Origin: Paenibacillus sp. E222
Lineage (GTDB): Bacteria > Bacillota > Bacilli > Paenibacillales > Paenibacillaceae
DNA: 64,000 bases
NCBI RefSeq assembly: GCF_013401555.1
Contig: NZ_CP058552.1
Location: 3,658,001-3,722,000 of the forward strand
Direction: 5' to 3'
The position numbers and the translations under genes were made by a program. Shown piece after piece: positions 43,337 through 53,072 of this stretch. The stretch's first letter is position 1. Each line of letters opens with the position of its first letter. The notes below the pieces were generated by a model. It had not been told where the DNA came from and made no database searches. It saw nothing but the letters and a program-made list of their open reading frames with translations.

Positions 43337-44284
43337 ATGATCATAATGGAAACAACCAAGCGAACCCGTGCTGCGATCATCGGACTCGGAGATATTGCGC
43401 GCAAAGTATATTTGCCGCTGTTGACTGCCCACGCGAACGTGGAAATTACGGGGATTATGAACCGTTCTCCCGAGCCGGTCAAGGAAATACAGCATACTTA
43501 TAGATTAAACAATGGAACAACGGATATGAAAGAATTGTTGTCCTGGGATCTGGATGCAGTGTTTGTACATACAGCGACAGAAGCTCATTTTGACATCGTT
43601 ATGCAATGTTTGGAGCGGGGGCTGGCAGTATACGTGGACAAACCGCTGTCTTATACGTTGCGGGAGTCGGAAGAAATGACCGCGTTTGCGGAAGCACAGG
43701 GTCTTCTTTTGGCGGTAGGTTTTAACCGGAGATTTGCACCGTTGTATCAAAATGCGAAGGAATGGATGCAGGCTGGACAGGGTTTTGAATCGCTGACAGT
43801 TACTAAACATCGGACAGGTATTCAGGATCGTCCATCTGCGGAAACCATCTATGATGATCTGATTCATATCCTTGACCTAATGTTATGGTATTCGGATCAC
43901 AATGTGCATCTGCTCCATCAATGGATACGTAAAAATGACCTGGACCGACTGTTGCATGCGGCTGGATCAGCCAAGCTGGGCAGAACGGCATATGGGAGAT
44001 TCGATATGGTACGCCAAGCAGGAGCGGATCTGGAGAAGCTTGAGTTGTATGGCGGGGGAAGATCGGTAGAAGTGCTGAACATGGAAATAGCGAAGTATGA
44101 GGAACGCGGTGCTCAAGAACGCAAGGAAACCTTTGGCAGCTGGGAAAGTATTTTGACCCGAAGAGGATTCACGGGAGCGATTGATCAATTTTTGGAAAAT
44201 CTTGAAACCCCGGATGACTGTGCCATCAGTGCAAGTCATGTCATGGACAGTCATGACCTGGCTGAACAGCTTATCCGCAGTTAA
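43337..44284 (+). CDS. Gfo/Idh/MocA family oxidoreductase
   Basis: The 315-aa protein has an N-terminal Rossmann fold (AAIIGLGDIARKVYLPLL), the AVYVDKPLSY motif with the catalytic Lys (EKP variant DKP), and VGFNRRFAPLYQNAKEWM. It is shorter than sugar dehydrogenases of this family and resembles the YhhX/virulence-factor MviM type. The substrate is not predictable. ATG 43337 lies four bases from GGTGG; ATG 43346 is an alternative. It is monocistronic or paired with the small gene downstream. Confidence 0.88.
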   Translation: MIIMETTKRTRAAIIGLGDIARKVYLPLLTAHANVEITGIMNRSPEPVKEIQHTYRLNNGTTDMKELLSWDLDAVFVHTATEAHFDIVMQCLERGLAVYVDKPLSYTLRESEEMTAFAEAQGLLLAVGFNRRFAPLYQNAKEWMQAGQGFESLTVTKHRTGIQDRPSAETIYDDLIHILDLMLWYSDHNVHLLHQWIRKNDLDRLLHAAGSAKLGRTAYGRFDMVRQAGADLEKLELYGGGRSVEVLNMEIAKYEERGAQERKETFGSWESILTRRGFTGAIDQFLENLETPDDCAISASHVMDSHDLAEQLIRS

Positions 44285-44367
44285 TCTTGAAGAAGGTCGT
44301 GCGGGAGTGTGATTGAAGCCTTCCGCACCAATGATTCATTAAACGATATTGGAGGAAGTATAATACC

Positions 44368-44682
44368 ATGGATGAATATGAAAAAGAACGCAACAAACAG
44401 ATTGAGGAAGCTGTAATTGAGACGTATAAACAGGAAGAGGAAATGATGATTCTGGTATTTGCCCAGTGGTGTGTCAATCATGGACTTGATCCGGAAGAGA
44501 TGTACCAGCAAGCCTACCCGGAACAACTGAGCAACGAGCGTTTGCAGCAGGTGCTGAAGCTAGTTGTATCCAAGGAGGAAGCCGGTGACATTCCGGACGA
44601 CACTGTATTGGGCGTGTTATCCATGTTTGGCAATGAAGATCTGGCTATGGTTGTATCCGAGGCGATTGCCGCGCGCAAATAA
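44368..44682 (+). CDS. Small conserved acidic protein
   Basis: The 104-aa protein starts at ATG 44368 behind GGAGGAAG. It is acidic and helical (MDEYEKERNKQIEEAVIETY, then LVFAQWCVNHGLDPEEMYQQ, then DIPDDTVLGVLSMFGNEDLA). I do not recognise a named family. It has good codon use and a clear ribosome site, so it is real. Confidence 0.75.
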   Translation: MDEYEKERNKQIEEAVIETYKQEEEMMILVFAQWCVNHGLDPEEMYQQAYPEQLSNERLQQVLKLVVSKEEAGDIPDDTVLGVLSMFGNEDLAMVVSEAIAARK

Positions 44683-44723
44683 GTTTCGGTTACGGATAAT
44701 ACGTATACGTATTAATGAAGCGA

Positions 44724-45542
44724 TTACATCTGTTCCCGGTGAATGACGCGGAATTCTTTGGGCGACATGCCGAACCGGGAGCGGAATACCCTGTGGAAAT
44801 ACGTATAATTGTTAAAGCCGGAAGATTCGGCTACATGTTCGAGTGTCATTGGACTAAAAATGATCCGTTCCCTGGCCATGTTCAGTCGTACATCCAGTGT
44901 ATATTGCATAATACTTTTACCAAACGCTTCTTTGAAGAGATGAACTCCCCTTGAAACACTGATTCCAATATGGGTAGCTATATCTTCAAGCTTGAATAGA
45001 GAAGAAGCGTTTTCCTCGATGTAACTTTTAATCTCATATGCCACATAGTTGGTATTAGTAATCGTCGGATGCTCCGAGAGCATACGATCCACTTCAAGAC
45101 AAAGAATTCGCATATAATAACTGGCGATTTCTGGGTAAGGATTGGAAATACGGCGCTGCTCCAGTACGAGCTGACGAAACAGGGTAAGCAGGCTTTCGGT
45201 CAGCTGCACCTTGATCCGGTTCGGCCTCTTGTGATGTTTCCACCACTCATCCACCCAGTCCCCATTGAAGAAAATATGGTAATCACCACTCTCCACAAGT
45301 CGTTCGCCCATCGGATTTTGCTCTTTGTCTATTCTCAGTTCATATGGCTCATCTGGACTAAACAGAAGCAGATCACCCGCATCAACAAGCGACATCTCGC
45401 CGTCTATACGGGCTCGGCAACGTCCGTCCGTCTGGAGCCTCATCAAGTAATTCTTTACTCCCTCAGGATGCAAGCCTATATAAGGTTTGCGATGAAACGA
45501 GAAGCCTGCTGTAAGAACCTGGCAGGAATAATCAGTCGGCAT
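44724..45542 (-). CDS. AraC family regulator of the sugar operon
   Basis: The 272-aa protein starts best at ATG 45542, seven bases after GGAG; ATG 45548 is too close. An N-terminal cupin-type sensing domain (YLMRLQTDGRCRARIDGEMS, then DLLLFSPDEPYELRI) precedes two helix-turn-helix units (FKLEDIATHIGISVSRGVHL, and LEHVAESSGFNNYTYFHRVF followed by RSRFGMSPKEFR). It faces the carbohydrate operon at 45731 across about 190 bp, so it most likely activates that operon in response to its sugar. Confidence 0.92.
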   Translation of the reverse strand: MPTDYSCQVLTAGFSFHRKPYIGLHPEGVKNYLMRLQTDGRCRARIDGEMSLVDAGDLLLFSPDEPYELRIDKEQNPMGERLVESGDYHIFFNGDWVDEWWKHHKRPNRIKVQLTESLLTLFRQLVLEQRRISNPYPEIASYYMRILCLEVDRMLSEHPTITNTNYVAYEIKSYIEENASSLFKLEDIATHIGISVSRGVHLFKEAFGKSIMQYTLDVRLNMARERIIFSPMTLEHVAESSGFNNYTYFHRVFRSRFGMSPKEFRVIHREQM

Positions 45543-45730
45543 TGGCATACTCCTTGCAATTTGAAAATTATGACCAGATAGTTCATGTTTCGATCATATT
45601 ATTCATTTTAATTGATGCCGAAACGGAATACCATAGTATTAAATTCAAGTGCAACACGTAAGCGCAAAACCTTCAATTACAAATATGCAAGTTACAGGTT
45701 CTCACCATTCATAAGGAGATGAACATCACT

Positions 45731-46843
45731 GTGGAGAAAATGAAAGCGGGCATTATTGGTTGCGGTAACATTAGCGCCATTTATCTAGAGAATTTAAAAG
45801 ATAATCCTCTCATTGAAGTGGTGGCTGTTGCGGATTTGATCCGTGAACGGGCACAAGAACGAGCTGATGAATTCAATATCGCAAACGTTTACAATGTAGA
45901 TGAGTTGCTGCAAGATAAGGAGATTGAGCTTGTGCTAAACCTCACGGTTCCTGGCAGTCATGCCCTGACTGATCTGGCTGTGCTTGAAGCAGGCAAACAT
46001 GTGTATGCCGAGAAACCGTTGGCCATTTCTCTTGAGGATGGTCGCAAGGTAATTGAACTGGCTGAGGAAAAAGGATTGTATGTTGGTTCAGCACCGGATA
46101 CGTTCCTTGGATCAGGCATTCAGACTGCCCGCAAGGCTATTGAAGAAGGACTGATCGGCAAACCGATTGCGGCAACGTCATTCTTCATGGGTGGAGGGCC
46201 GGAGGCTTGGCATCCAAATCCGGAGTTCTTTTATGTCGCTGGTGGCGGACCGATGTTCGATATGGGGCCTTACTATTTGACCGCGCTGATCACCCTCCTT
46301 GGACCGATTCGCAGAATCAGTTCTTCAGCAGGTGTACAGATCACAGATCGCGTTATTGGTTCCGGGCCGAAGGAAGGTACACCTCTTGAAGTACAGACGC
46401 CAACACATCTGGCAGGAACGATTGATTTTGAGGAAGGTGCCATTGCAACAATGATCACCAGCTTCGATATCCGGGGTGCTTCGGATTTGCCACGGATTGA
46501 AATCTACGGTACCGAAGGCACGATGAGCATACCGGACCCCAACTTTTTTAACGGGGAAGTGAAGCTGCGCAGATTCGGTCAGGACACATGGGAGACAGTG
46601 ACGCCTGCTTTTGAAAGCAGACAGAACGAGCGCGGAATCGGCGTTACCGAAATGGTTGAATCCATTCGAGCCGGACGCGAACACAAGGCCAGTGGCAAGC
46701 TCGCCTACCATGTGCTTGAAGCTATGCATGCGTTCCAGCGCTCCTCGCTTGAGGGCAAACACATTCAACTGGAGAGCACTTATCAAGCAGCAGCAGAAAA
46801 CAATACAGATGAAAATCAGTCAGAGGCTGTACAGTCACACTAA
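45731..46843 (+). CDS. Gfo/Idh/MocA sugar dehydrogenase, first gene of the sugar operon
   Basis: The 370-aa protein is best started at GTG 45731 after AAGGAGATGA; the ATG at 45719 overlaps that site. It has KAGIIGCGNISAIYLENLKD, the HVYAEKPLAIS catalytic motif with the Lys, GSAPDTFLGSGIQTARKAIE and a C-terminal beta domain (GTIDFEEGAIATMITSFDIR). It should oxidise or reduce a sugar or its phosphate with NAD(P). The neighbours (two TIM-barrel isomerases, a second dehydrogenase, ThuA) suggest stepwise breakdown of a disaccharide or glycoside through keto-sugars. Confidence 0.92.
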   Translation: MEKMKAGIIGCGNISAIYLENLKDNPLIEVVAVADLIRERAQERADEFNIANVYNVDELLQDKEIELVLNLTVPGSHALTDLAVLEAGKHVYAEKPLAISLEDGRKVIELAEEKGLYVGSAPDTFLGSGIQTARKAIEEGLIGKPIAATSFFMGGGPEAWHPNPEFFYVAGGGPMFDMGPYYLTALITLLGPIRRISSSAGVQITDRVIGSGPKEGTPLEVQTPTHLAGTIDFEEGAIATMITSFDIRGASDLPRIEIYGTEGTMSIPDPNFFNGEVKLRRFGQDTWETVTPAFESRQNERGIGVTEMVESIRAGREHKASGKLAYHVLEAMHAFQRSSLEGKHIQLESTYQAAAENNTDENQSEAVQSH

Positions 46844-46871
46844 TTGATTTCGAAGTGAGGTGAGCCGGTAG

Positions 46872-47636
46872 ATGTTGAAGGTTGGATTACAGCTATATAC
46901 GGTACGTGATGAACTGGAGCGCGATTTCAAAGGCACACTCGCCAAGGTTGCAGAGCTTGGATATCAAGGCGTTGAGTTCCACAACTTTTACGGGCATAGT
47001 CCTGAAGAAGTAAGGGGCATTCTGGATGAATTCGGTCTGGAGATTGTGGGTACACATGTTCAGTACAATAGTCTGCTTGAGGATCTCGATGGGGTGATCG
47101 CTTATCACAAAGCCATCGGAAACAAAAATCTGATTGTCCCTTACCTGTCGGAAGAACAACGGCAATGGGATAACGTATTTGCTTCCCTCAATGAGATTGG
47201 TGAAAAGTGTGCAGCGCAGGACATGGTGTTAATGTATCACAATCATGATTTTGAATTTACAGAGCAGGTTGAGGGTCAGCCGGCGTTATACGCGATGTAT
47301 GATACCGTAACCGCTTCCCATCTGCAAGTGGAGCTGGATTCGTGTTGGGCTCACGCCGCAGGATACCCGCCAACGGAAGTCATCGCGAAGTATGCGGGAC
47401 GTCTGCCGCTGGTTCACTGGAAAGACATGCGTCGTTCAGAAGGCCAAGTCCTGACAGTGGAATTCGGCCAAGGCGAGGTAGATCTGGGGGCTGTAGCTAT
47501 AGCGTCAGATCAGGCGGGAGCCGAGTGGCTTGTTGTGGAACAGGATGTATGTCAGAATCCTCCACTGCAAAGCATCGAGAGCAGTATGAACTGGATTAGA
47601 AAATATGCCGCTAATGGAGGACTTGTTCATGTCTAA
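46872..47636 (+). CDS. Sugar phosphate isomerase/epimerase (xylose isomerase-like TIM barrel)
   Basis: The 254-aa protein has LKVGLQLYTVRDELERDFKG, GYQGVEFHNFYG, LMYHNHDFEF, LQVELDSCWAHAAG and LVHWKDM, the metal-binding His/Glu/Asp set of the AP-endonuclease-2 fold. Such enzymes isomerise, epimerise or lyse keto-sugars. Its end overlaps the next gene by eight bases (ATGTCTAA), which ties the two together in translation. Confidence 0.92.
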   Translation: MLKVGLQLYTVRDELERDFKGTLAKVAELGYQGVEFHNFYGHSPEEVRGILDEFGLEIVGTHVQYNSLLEDLDGVIAYHKAIGNKNLIVPYLSEEQRQWDNVFASLNEIGEKCAAQDMVLMYHNHDFEFTEQVEGQPALYAMYDTVTASHLQVELDSCWAHAAGYPPTEVIAKYAGRLPLVHWKDMRRSEGQVLTVEFGQGEVDLGAVAIASDQAGAEWLVVEQDVCQNPPLQSIESSMNWIRKYAANGGLVHV

Positions 47637-48711
47637 AGTACTTAATATCGCCATCGTTGGTTGTGGCGGAATCGCCAAAGGTAAACATATGCCCAGCCTG
47701 TCCAAACAATCTCAGGGCCGTATGGTCGCTTTCTGCGACATTGTGAAAGAACGTGCAGAGGAGGCAGCAGCCGAATTCGGTGCTGAGGGAGCCAAAGTAT
47801 ATACGGATTATCACGAGATGCTGAAGGATGAGAGCATTGATGTGGTACACGTGTGTACACCAAATGACTCCCACTCCGTGATCACGGTCGCTTCCCTAGA
47901 GGCGGGCAAACATGTAATGTGTGAAAAGCCAATGGCGAAGACGTCTGCACAAGCGCAAGCTATGCTGGAAGCCGCACAACGTACAGGCAAAAAGCTGTCC
48001 ATTGCGTATCAGAACCGATTCCGCAATGACAGCCAATACCTGAAACAAATGTGTGAAGAAGGCGAGCTGGGCGATATTTATTTCGGTAAGGCGATTGCAC
48101 TTCGCCGCCGTGCTGTGCCTACCTGGGGTGTGTTCCTTGATGAGGAAAAGCAGGGTGGAGGACCGTTGATTGATATCGGTACACATGCGCTGGACCTGAC
48201 TCTTTGGCTGATGGATAATTACAAACCGAAGAGTGTAATGGGATCAACGTTCCACAAGCTGGGTCAACGTGAGAATGCGGCCAATGCTTTTGGGCCGTGG
48301 GACCCGGAACAATTCAAGGTAGAGGATTCTGCATTCGGCTTTGTGACGATGGAGAATGGGGCTACAATTATTATCGAATCCAGCTGGGCGCTGAACGTTG
48401 CTGAATTTGGCGAAGCCAAAACACTGCTTTGTGGAACAGAAGGTGGCGCGGATATGCAGGATGGTCTGCGTATCAATGGCGAGAAACGCAGCCGTCTGTT
48501 TGAAACCAAGGTAGATCTGGACGCAGGCGGAGTCGCTTTTTATTCCGGTAGTGCAGAAAATGAAGCGGATCGTGAAGCTAGAATGTGGCTTGAAGCGATC
48601 ATAGAAGACAAGGATCCAGTTGTAAAACCTGAACAAGCCATCGTGGTTACTCAGATTCTTGAAGCGATCTACGAGTCTGCTCAGACAGGCAAAGCGGTTT
48701 ATTTCGACTAA
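47629..48711 (+). CDS. Second Gfo/Idh/MocA sugar dehydrogenase
   Basis: The 360-aa protein starts at ATG 47629, eight bases after GGAGG, inside the end of the previous gene. Motifs are NIAIVGCGGIAKGKHMPSLS, CTPNDSHSVITVASLEAGKH, the catalytic MCEKPMAKT, and GGGPLIDIGTHALDLTLWLM with the catalytic Asp-x3-His. It is related to but clearly different from the dehydrogenase at 45731, so the two probably act at different steps or as a redox pair. Confidence 0.93.
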   Translation: MSKVLNIAIVGCGGIAKGKHMPSLSKQSQGRMVAFCDIVKERAEEAAAEFGAEGAKVYTDYHEMLKDESIDVVHVCTPNDSHSVITVASLEAGKHVMCEKPMAKTSAQAQAMLEAAQRTGKKLSIAYQNRFRNDSQYLKQMCEEGELGDIYFGKAIALRRRAVPTWGVFLDEEKQGGGPLIDIGTHALDLTLWLMDNYKPKSVMGSTFHKLGQRENAANAFGPWDPEQFKVEDSAFGFVTMENGATIIIESSWALNVAEFGEAKTLLCGTEGGADMQDGLRINGEKRSRLFETKVDLDAGGVAFYSGSAENEADREARMWLEAIIEDKDPVVKPEQAIVVTQILEAIYESAQTGKAVYFD

Positions 48712-48891
48712 ACCGACCGGATGTCATTTCCAATGAAATAACCAGTATTCTTACGTTTAATTTCAGGATAGAATAGCTCTTGATTTTCCACAATAACGAT
48801 ACAATCATGTGATCTGAACGGTATTTTTATGCAGTTCATTGTTCATAAAACCAGCAAATAATATGATATTTAATCTAGGGAGGAATCGCAC

Positions 48892-49860
48892 TTGAAACTC
48901 GGCGTATTTTTGGTACTATTCGGAGGACGTAAATTGGAGGATGCACTTGACTATGTTGCATCCAAAGGCTTGAAAGCAGTAGAAATCGGAACTGGTGGAC
49001 ATCCCGGAAATGCTCATTGCAAACCGGATGAGCTTCTGAGCAATCCAACAGCATTGAAAAATTTCAAAAATGCAGTAGAATCCCGTGGTCTGACTATCAG
49101 CGCATTGAGCTGTCACGGTAACCCGCTCCATCCACAAAAGGATATTGCGAAAGGATTCCACGATGATTTCGTTAAGACAGTAGAACTGGCTGAGAAACTG
49201 GAAGTGCCTGTTGTAAATACATTCTCTGGTTGTCCGGGAGACCATGAGGATGCCAAATATCCGAACTGGCCTGTTGCACCATGGCCGAATGACTTCCAGG
49301 AAGTTCTTAAATGGCAATGGGACAACAAAGTTATCCCTTACTGGACAGAGTGGGGCAAGTTCGCTGCAGATCACAATGTGAAAGTGGGACTGGAGCTGCA
49401 CGGTGGATTTTCCGTGCATACACCAGCGACCTTGCTGAGACTGCGTGAAGCAGCAGGCGAAGTGATTGGCGCCAACCTGGATCCAAGCCACATGTGGTGG
49501 CAAGGTATTGATCCGGTGCAAGCGATCCACATTCTGGGACGTGAAGGCGCGATTCATCACTTCCATGCGAAAGATACAACTATTGATCCAATTAACGTGA
49601 ATAAATATGGTGTAACAGATATGCAGGATTATACAAACATGCTTGATCGTGCTTGGCAATTCCGCTCGGTCGGTTATGGTCACGATAACAAAACTTGGGC
49701 TGATATTATTAGCGCTCTGCGTCTGGTTGGATATGATTATGTCGTAAGTATTGAACACGAAGATGGTCTGATGTCGGTAGAAGAAGGATTCTCTAAAGCT
49801 GTGCAAAATCTCCAACAAGTATTGATTGAAGAACCGCTGGGAGATATGTGGTGGGTTTAG
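48892..49860 (+). CDS. Sugar phosphate isomerase/epimerase, second TIM barrel
   Basis: The 322-aa protein starts at TTG 48892, eight bases after GGGAGG. It has VEIGTGGHPGNAHCKPDELL, ALSCHGNPLHPQ, VGLELHGGFSVHTPATLLRL, NLDPSHMWWQGIDP, HFHAKDT and VSIEHEDGL, a full metal site of the xylose isomerase-like fold. It is larger than the first TIM barrel (46872) and of a distinct subfamily. A 180-bp gap precedes it, so an internal promoter is possible, but no terminator is seen in the gap. Confidence 0.92.
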   Translation: MKLGVFLVLFGGRKLEDALDYVASKGLKAVEIGTGGHPGNAHCKPDELLSNPTALKNFKNAVESRGLTISALSCHGNPLHPQKDIAKGFHDDFVKTVELAEKLEVPVVNTFSGCPGDHEDAKYPNWPVAPWPNDFQEVLKWQWDNKVIPYWTEWGKFAADHNVKVGLELHGGFSVHTPATLLRLREAAGEVIGANLDPSHMWWQGIDPVQAIHILGREGAIHHFHAKDTTIDPINVNKYGVTDMQDYTNMLDRAWQFRSVGYGHDNKTWADIISALRLVGYDYVVSIEHEDGLMSVEEGFSKAVQNLQQVLIEEPLGDMWWV

Positions 49861-49884
49861 AGTTACACTAGGGGGAAATTGAAT

Positions 49885-50613
49885 ATGATTAACGTCACCA
49901 TTTGGAATGAATTTGTCCATGAGAAAATTCACGATGAAGTAAGGGAAGTCTACCCTGACGGTTTGCACATGGCGTTGGCAAACGGACTGGGAGGCGAAGG
50001 CTTCGCCATTCGCACTGCAACACTAGATCAGCCTGAGCACGGATTAAGTGATGAGGTGCTGAATTCTACAGATGTGCTTATATGGTGGGGACATATGGCG
50101 CATGATCGTGTGAGCGACGAGATTACACAGAAGGTTGCACAGCGGGTCCTGGATGGTATGGGGTTGATTGTGCTGCACTCTGGTCACTTCTCTAAGCCAT
50201 TCAAAGCGCTGATGGGCACAAGTTGTGATCTGAAATGGCGTGAAGCCAATGAGCAGGAGATTATCTGGTGTGTGAATCCGTCTCATCCAATTGCTGAGGG
50301 CATCAATAGCAAAATAATTCTGGAAAAAGAAGAGATGTACGGGGAATTCTTCGATATTCCAGTGCCGGATGAGCTGGTGTTTGTAAGCAATTTCCAAGGC
50401 GGAGAGGTATTCCGGAGCGGATGTACGTTCCTCCGCGGTTCGGGAAAAATCTTCTATTTCCGTCCAGGTCATGAAACATACCCGACCTTCTACAATCCGG
50501 AAATTTTAAAAGTGATCAGCAATGGTGTGAAGTGGGCATATCCTACGCGTAACGTTAAGCCGGAATATGGCTTCAGCGAACCTGTAAGATCACTTGGTAA
50601 CGTGCTGGTTTAA
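49885..50613 (+). CDS. ThuA family protein
   Basis: The 242-aa protein starts at ATG 49885 after AGGGGG. It has the ThuA (trehalose utilisation, class I glutamine amidotransferase-like) layout: [49 protein letters not shown] and a [14 protein letters not shown] end. In Rhizobium the ThuAB pair metabolises disaccharides through 3-keto derivatives. With two Gfo/Idh proteins here, a 3-keto-glycoside pathway is a reasonable guess. Confidence 0.92.
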   Translation: MINVTIWNEFVHEKIHDEVREVYPDGLHMALANGLGGEGFAIRTATLDQPEHGLSDEVLNSTDVLIWWGHMAHDRVSDEITQKVAQRVLDGMGLIVLHSGHFSKPFKALMGTSCDLKWREANEQEIIWCVNPSHPIAEGINSKIILEKEEMYGEFFDIPVPDELVFVSNFQGGEVFRSGCTFLRGSGKIFYFRPGHETYPTFYNPEILKVISNGVKWAYPTRNVKPEYGFSEPVRSLGNVLV

Positions 50614-50660
50614 GCTGCAAATTGGCTGTGTGAACGCATAAAATAAATGATATACCAAAG

Positions 50661-50706
50661 AACCTTTCTCCAAGTCAAGTATGACTGAGGCAGCAAGGTT
50701 TTTTTG
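50661..50706 (+). terminator. Terminator of the sugar operon
   Basis: AACCTT pairs with AAGGTT, with an inner AAGTCA-AGTA-TGACTG part, followed by a T run, 48 bp after thuA. Confidence 0.8.
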
Positions 50707-50934
50707 GTTAATAAAAGGAACTTTTTGGGTAAGATAGCTACATGGGAGTTAGACGATATTTTCCCATGGTTCCGCTGTCCCATGTGATGTATACTGAGTT
50801 GTATCATCGAAGTTGGGTTATGCCTCTAAAATTTTAACTTTTTAGCGGCAGACGTTTTCTTTGAGACTTAAATATGTTATTATGAAATATACTAACTAAA
50901 CGTAAGTTGAGTGATCTCTAAAGAGGTGATTAAT

Positions 50935-51252
50935 GTGGAAGGCCAAGATCTGCGGATGTGTCCGCGCTTTGAGACGGCGTTTTCTTTCTTGGGTAAGCGC
51001 TGGAACGGTCTGATTATTCAAACGTTGATGAGTGGTTCGAAGCGATTCAAGGATATCTCCAACCTGATTCCATCGATGAGTGATAAGATGTTGTCAGAAC
51101 GGATGAAAGATCTGGAAAGCGAAGGAATTCTGATCCGTCATGTCTATCCGGAGACGCCAGTTCGTATTGAATATGAACTGACAGAGAAAGGCAAGGCGCT
51201 ACAGCCCGTTATGAATCAAATTCAAGACTGGGCAGAGCAGTGGGTTGAGTAG
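50935..51252 (+). CDS. HxlR family transcriptional regulator
   Basis: The 105-aa protein starts best at GTG 50935, eight bases after GAGG of AAAGAGGTGAT. It is a single winged helix with MCPRFETAFSFLGKRWNGLI, the KRFKDISNLIPSMSDKMLSE recognition region and EYELTEKGKAL wing. The Cys of MCPRF is the residue that senses oxidants or electrophiles in several HxlR/DUF24 proteins. Its target is not obvious; the next gene starts 167 bp on. Confidence 0.9.
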   Translation: MEGQDLRMCPRFETAFSFLGKRWNGLIIQTLMSGSKRFKDISNLIPSMSDKMLSERMKDLESEGILIRHVYPETPVRIEYELTEKGKALQPVMNQIQDWAEQWVE

Positions 51253-51419
51253 TAACAGCTTCCCCGGCTCAAACTAAAGGAACTGTTGGCATAAAGGCTC
51301 TTGGTTTCCAGTGGAAATCAGGAGTTTTTGTCTTCAGGGTTCTGCACATGTTGTCGCGAGTTGTAGTATAATTGTAAATAAAATGGCCGCAGGCGGCCGG
51401 AGCGAGGAGGCCACTTGTC

Positions 51420-52154
51420 ATGAGAGAAGAAAGCTTATCCCGTGAAGTACGCTACGGCAAGCAAGATATTGCAGAACTTGAGAGCGCATCCATCCAGGTA
51501 CATTTAATCTACAAAAAAGCTGCGGAGCTATTTAAACGAACTTCATATTCCCCGTCGGTTAAGGATGATGATGTTGCAGGAGAGAAGACTCATTCTACGA
51601 ATAGCAATGGTCAGGGAACGGCTCCGGCGGTGCTGCAAAAATGGATTCAGACAGCAAGAGGCTGGAAGTGTATCGGATGTGAATTGAGACAACCCGATTC
51701 CAACGGGGGTCAGGCTGAAGCCACCCTTCATGAAGAACGTATGTATCTGGATGTGGGCGAAGGTCGTTTTGTTCAAGCGGAGATGCTGATTCAGGCGATT
51801 GTATGGTCACAGTATGAGAAGATCCGCCTGTTTGCGCCCTGGCTGGGTGATGACACCTTCTACACTGTGCAGGAGCTGGATGTGATTGCCCGTTATATTG
51901 TACCTACCTATTTCTCCGAACGACCGCTGCATGAGCAGGGCAAGGTATCCAAGGTACACCAGTCATCTGGTCAGATTCCGCTCTATCAGGAATATGTGGA
52001 TGCACCTTCGTTCTGTGTGCAGGTGGACGGTGGTTTACTTGAAGGGCGTTTGCTGACAGGCGTTTATGTGTCGGAGGAACAGTTCTTTGGGCTCAATCCG
52101 TATCTGAAGGATGGAGACGGAGGCCGTACCTACATGCAGGCTTGTGTCCAGTAA
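51420..52154 (+). CDS. Uncharacterised protein
   Basis: The 244-aa soluble protein starts at ATG 51420 with GAGGAGG upstream. Visible traits are SASIQVHLIYKKAAELFKRT, a low-complexity Ser/Asn/Gly linker (50-70), RGWKCIGCELRQP, EMLIQAIVWSQYEKIRLFAP and a final GLNPYLKDGDGGRTYMQACV. I do not recognise the family. WKCIGCE contains a Cx2C pair that might bind metal, but there is no second pair nearby. A terminator follows, so it is monocistronic. Confidence 0.75.
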   Translation: MREESLSREVRYGKQDIAELESASIQVHLIYKKAAELFKRTSYSPSVKDDDVAGEKTHSTNSNGQGTAPAVLQKWIQTARGWKCIGCELRQPDSNGGQAEATLHEERMYLDVGEGRFVQAEMLIQAIVWSQYEKIRLFAPWLGDDTFYTVQELDVIARYIVPTYFSERPLHEQGKVSKVHQSSGQIPLYQEYVDAPSFCVQVDGGLLEGRLLTGVYVSEEQFFGLNPYLKDGDGGRTYMQACVQ

Positions 52155-52186
52155 CGATGCTACTCCAAAGACCTTAATGATAATTA

Positions 52187-52220
52187 GGAGCCAAAGGGCC
52201 TGCTTGCAGGCTCTTTGTGC
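52187..52220 (+). terminator. Terminator hairpin
   Basis: AGCCAAAGGGCCTG pairs with CAGGCTCTTTGTGCT around a CTTG loop. The T run is poor. Confidence 0.6.
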
Positions 52221-52351
52221 TGTACAAACCAGTTATGGACGCTGCTGGATGAAAAGTAACGGCATTGACACTTTTTTTGCATGAATTTTGTGCCATAATA
52301 GAGGTTATGGACAACAGGGTGAATGATTTTACGCAGGGTGGTGTTACCTAC

Positions 52352-53065
52352 ATGAAGAAGAGAATCCCCGGTTACATAGGTATATGTCTGCTTATTCTGG
52401 TTATATTAGCCGGGTGTAGCGAGACACAGCCTTCCGAACAGCCAATCGTCAAAGAGACCGAATCGCAGAATACAATTACTGTGGCAGTGGATGGCAGTAC
52501 CTTTTTGCCTGACGCAACGAAGTCCATTAAGAGAGATTTTAGTGAAGGTCTGACGCTCAAGAAAGCACTGTTGAACAGTGGACTTGTCGATTTTACAGCA
52601 GATGGCAAGCGGATCCAATCCGTAGGGGAAGTTTCGCTGGACTCCTCACTTAGCTGGGCAGTCAAACTGAATGGCAAGGATATTGACCCGGAAAATTGGG
52701 ATATGGAGCTTCATGTCAAAGATGAAGTGATCATATATGTAAAAGCCGCTGACAGTGGGGGAGACGATGTTGTTTATCAAACAACATTGCTCAAGGTGAG
52801 CGGTGGAAATATTATGCCGAATCTCAATCGTCAATATGCCGGGGTGTATGTTCAGGAATGTACGGTGCGTGATGTATTAAAGTCCAGTGGCATTGTGAGA
52901 ATGTCGGAGAACAACAAATTTGTCGTTTCAGTCGAAAATGTGACTCCCCGGATGAACCAACGCTGGATGATCATGGTGAATGACAAGGAACTGATGGAAA
53001 ACGGTTTGGACATGAAGTTGAATCCTCGTGATGCAGTAAAGCTGGAGTTGACTACTGTATCTTAA
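52352..53065 (+). CDS. Lipoprotein with two DUF4430-like repeats
   Basis: The 237-aa protein is best started at ATG 52352 (MKKRIPGYIG); a longer frame from 52265 would bury the signal. A lipobox LVILAGC gives lipid attachment near residue 22. Two similar halves follow: TLKKALLNSGLVDFTADGKR with LSWAVKLNGKDID, and TVRDVLKSSGIVRMSENNKF with RWMIMVNDKELME. Each resembles the DUF4430/transcobalamin-like fold (a W-x4-NG/ND step). Such proteins bind ligands or stick to the cell surface; the ligand is unknown. Confidence 0.8.
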   Translation: MKKRIPGYIGICLLILVILAGCSETQPSEQPIVKETESQNTITVAVDGSTFLPDATKSIKRDFSEGLTLKKALLNSGLVDFTADGKRIQSVGEVSLDSSLSWAVKLNGKDIDPENWDMELHVKDEVIIYVKAADSGGDDVVYQTTLLKVSGGNIMPNLNRQYAGVYVQECTVRDVLKSSGIVRMSENNKFVVSVENVTPRMNQRWMIMVNDKELMENGLDMKLNPRDAVKLELTTVS

Positions 53066-53072
53066 GCATAAC

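Noticed and set aside
45655..45672. cre site before the sugar operon (GTAAGCGCAAAAC)
   Set aside because: It has about four mismatches to the consensus, too many to call.
48916..49968. 350-codon open frame on the minus strand
   Set aside because: Antisense to the TIM-barrel isomerase gene and the start of thuA; its translation has no family pattern.
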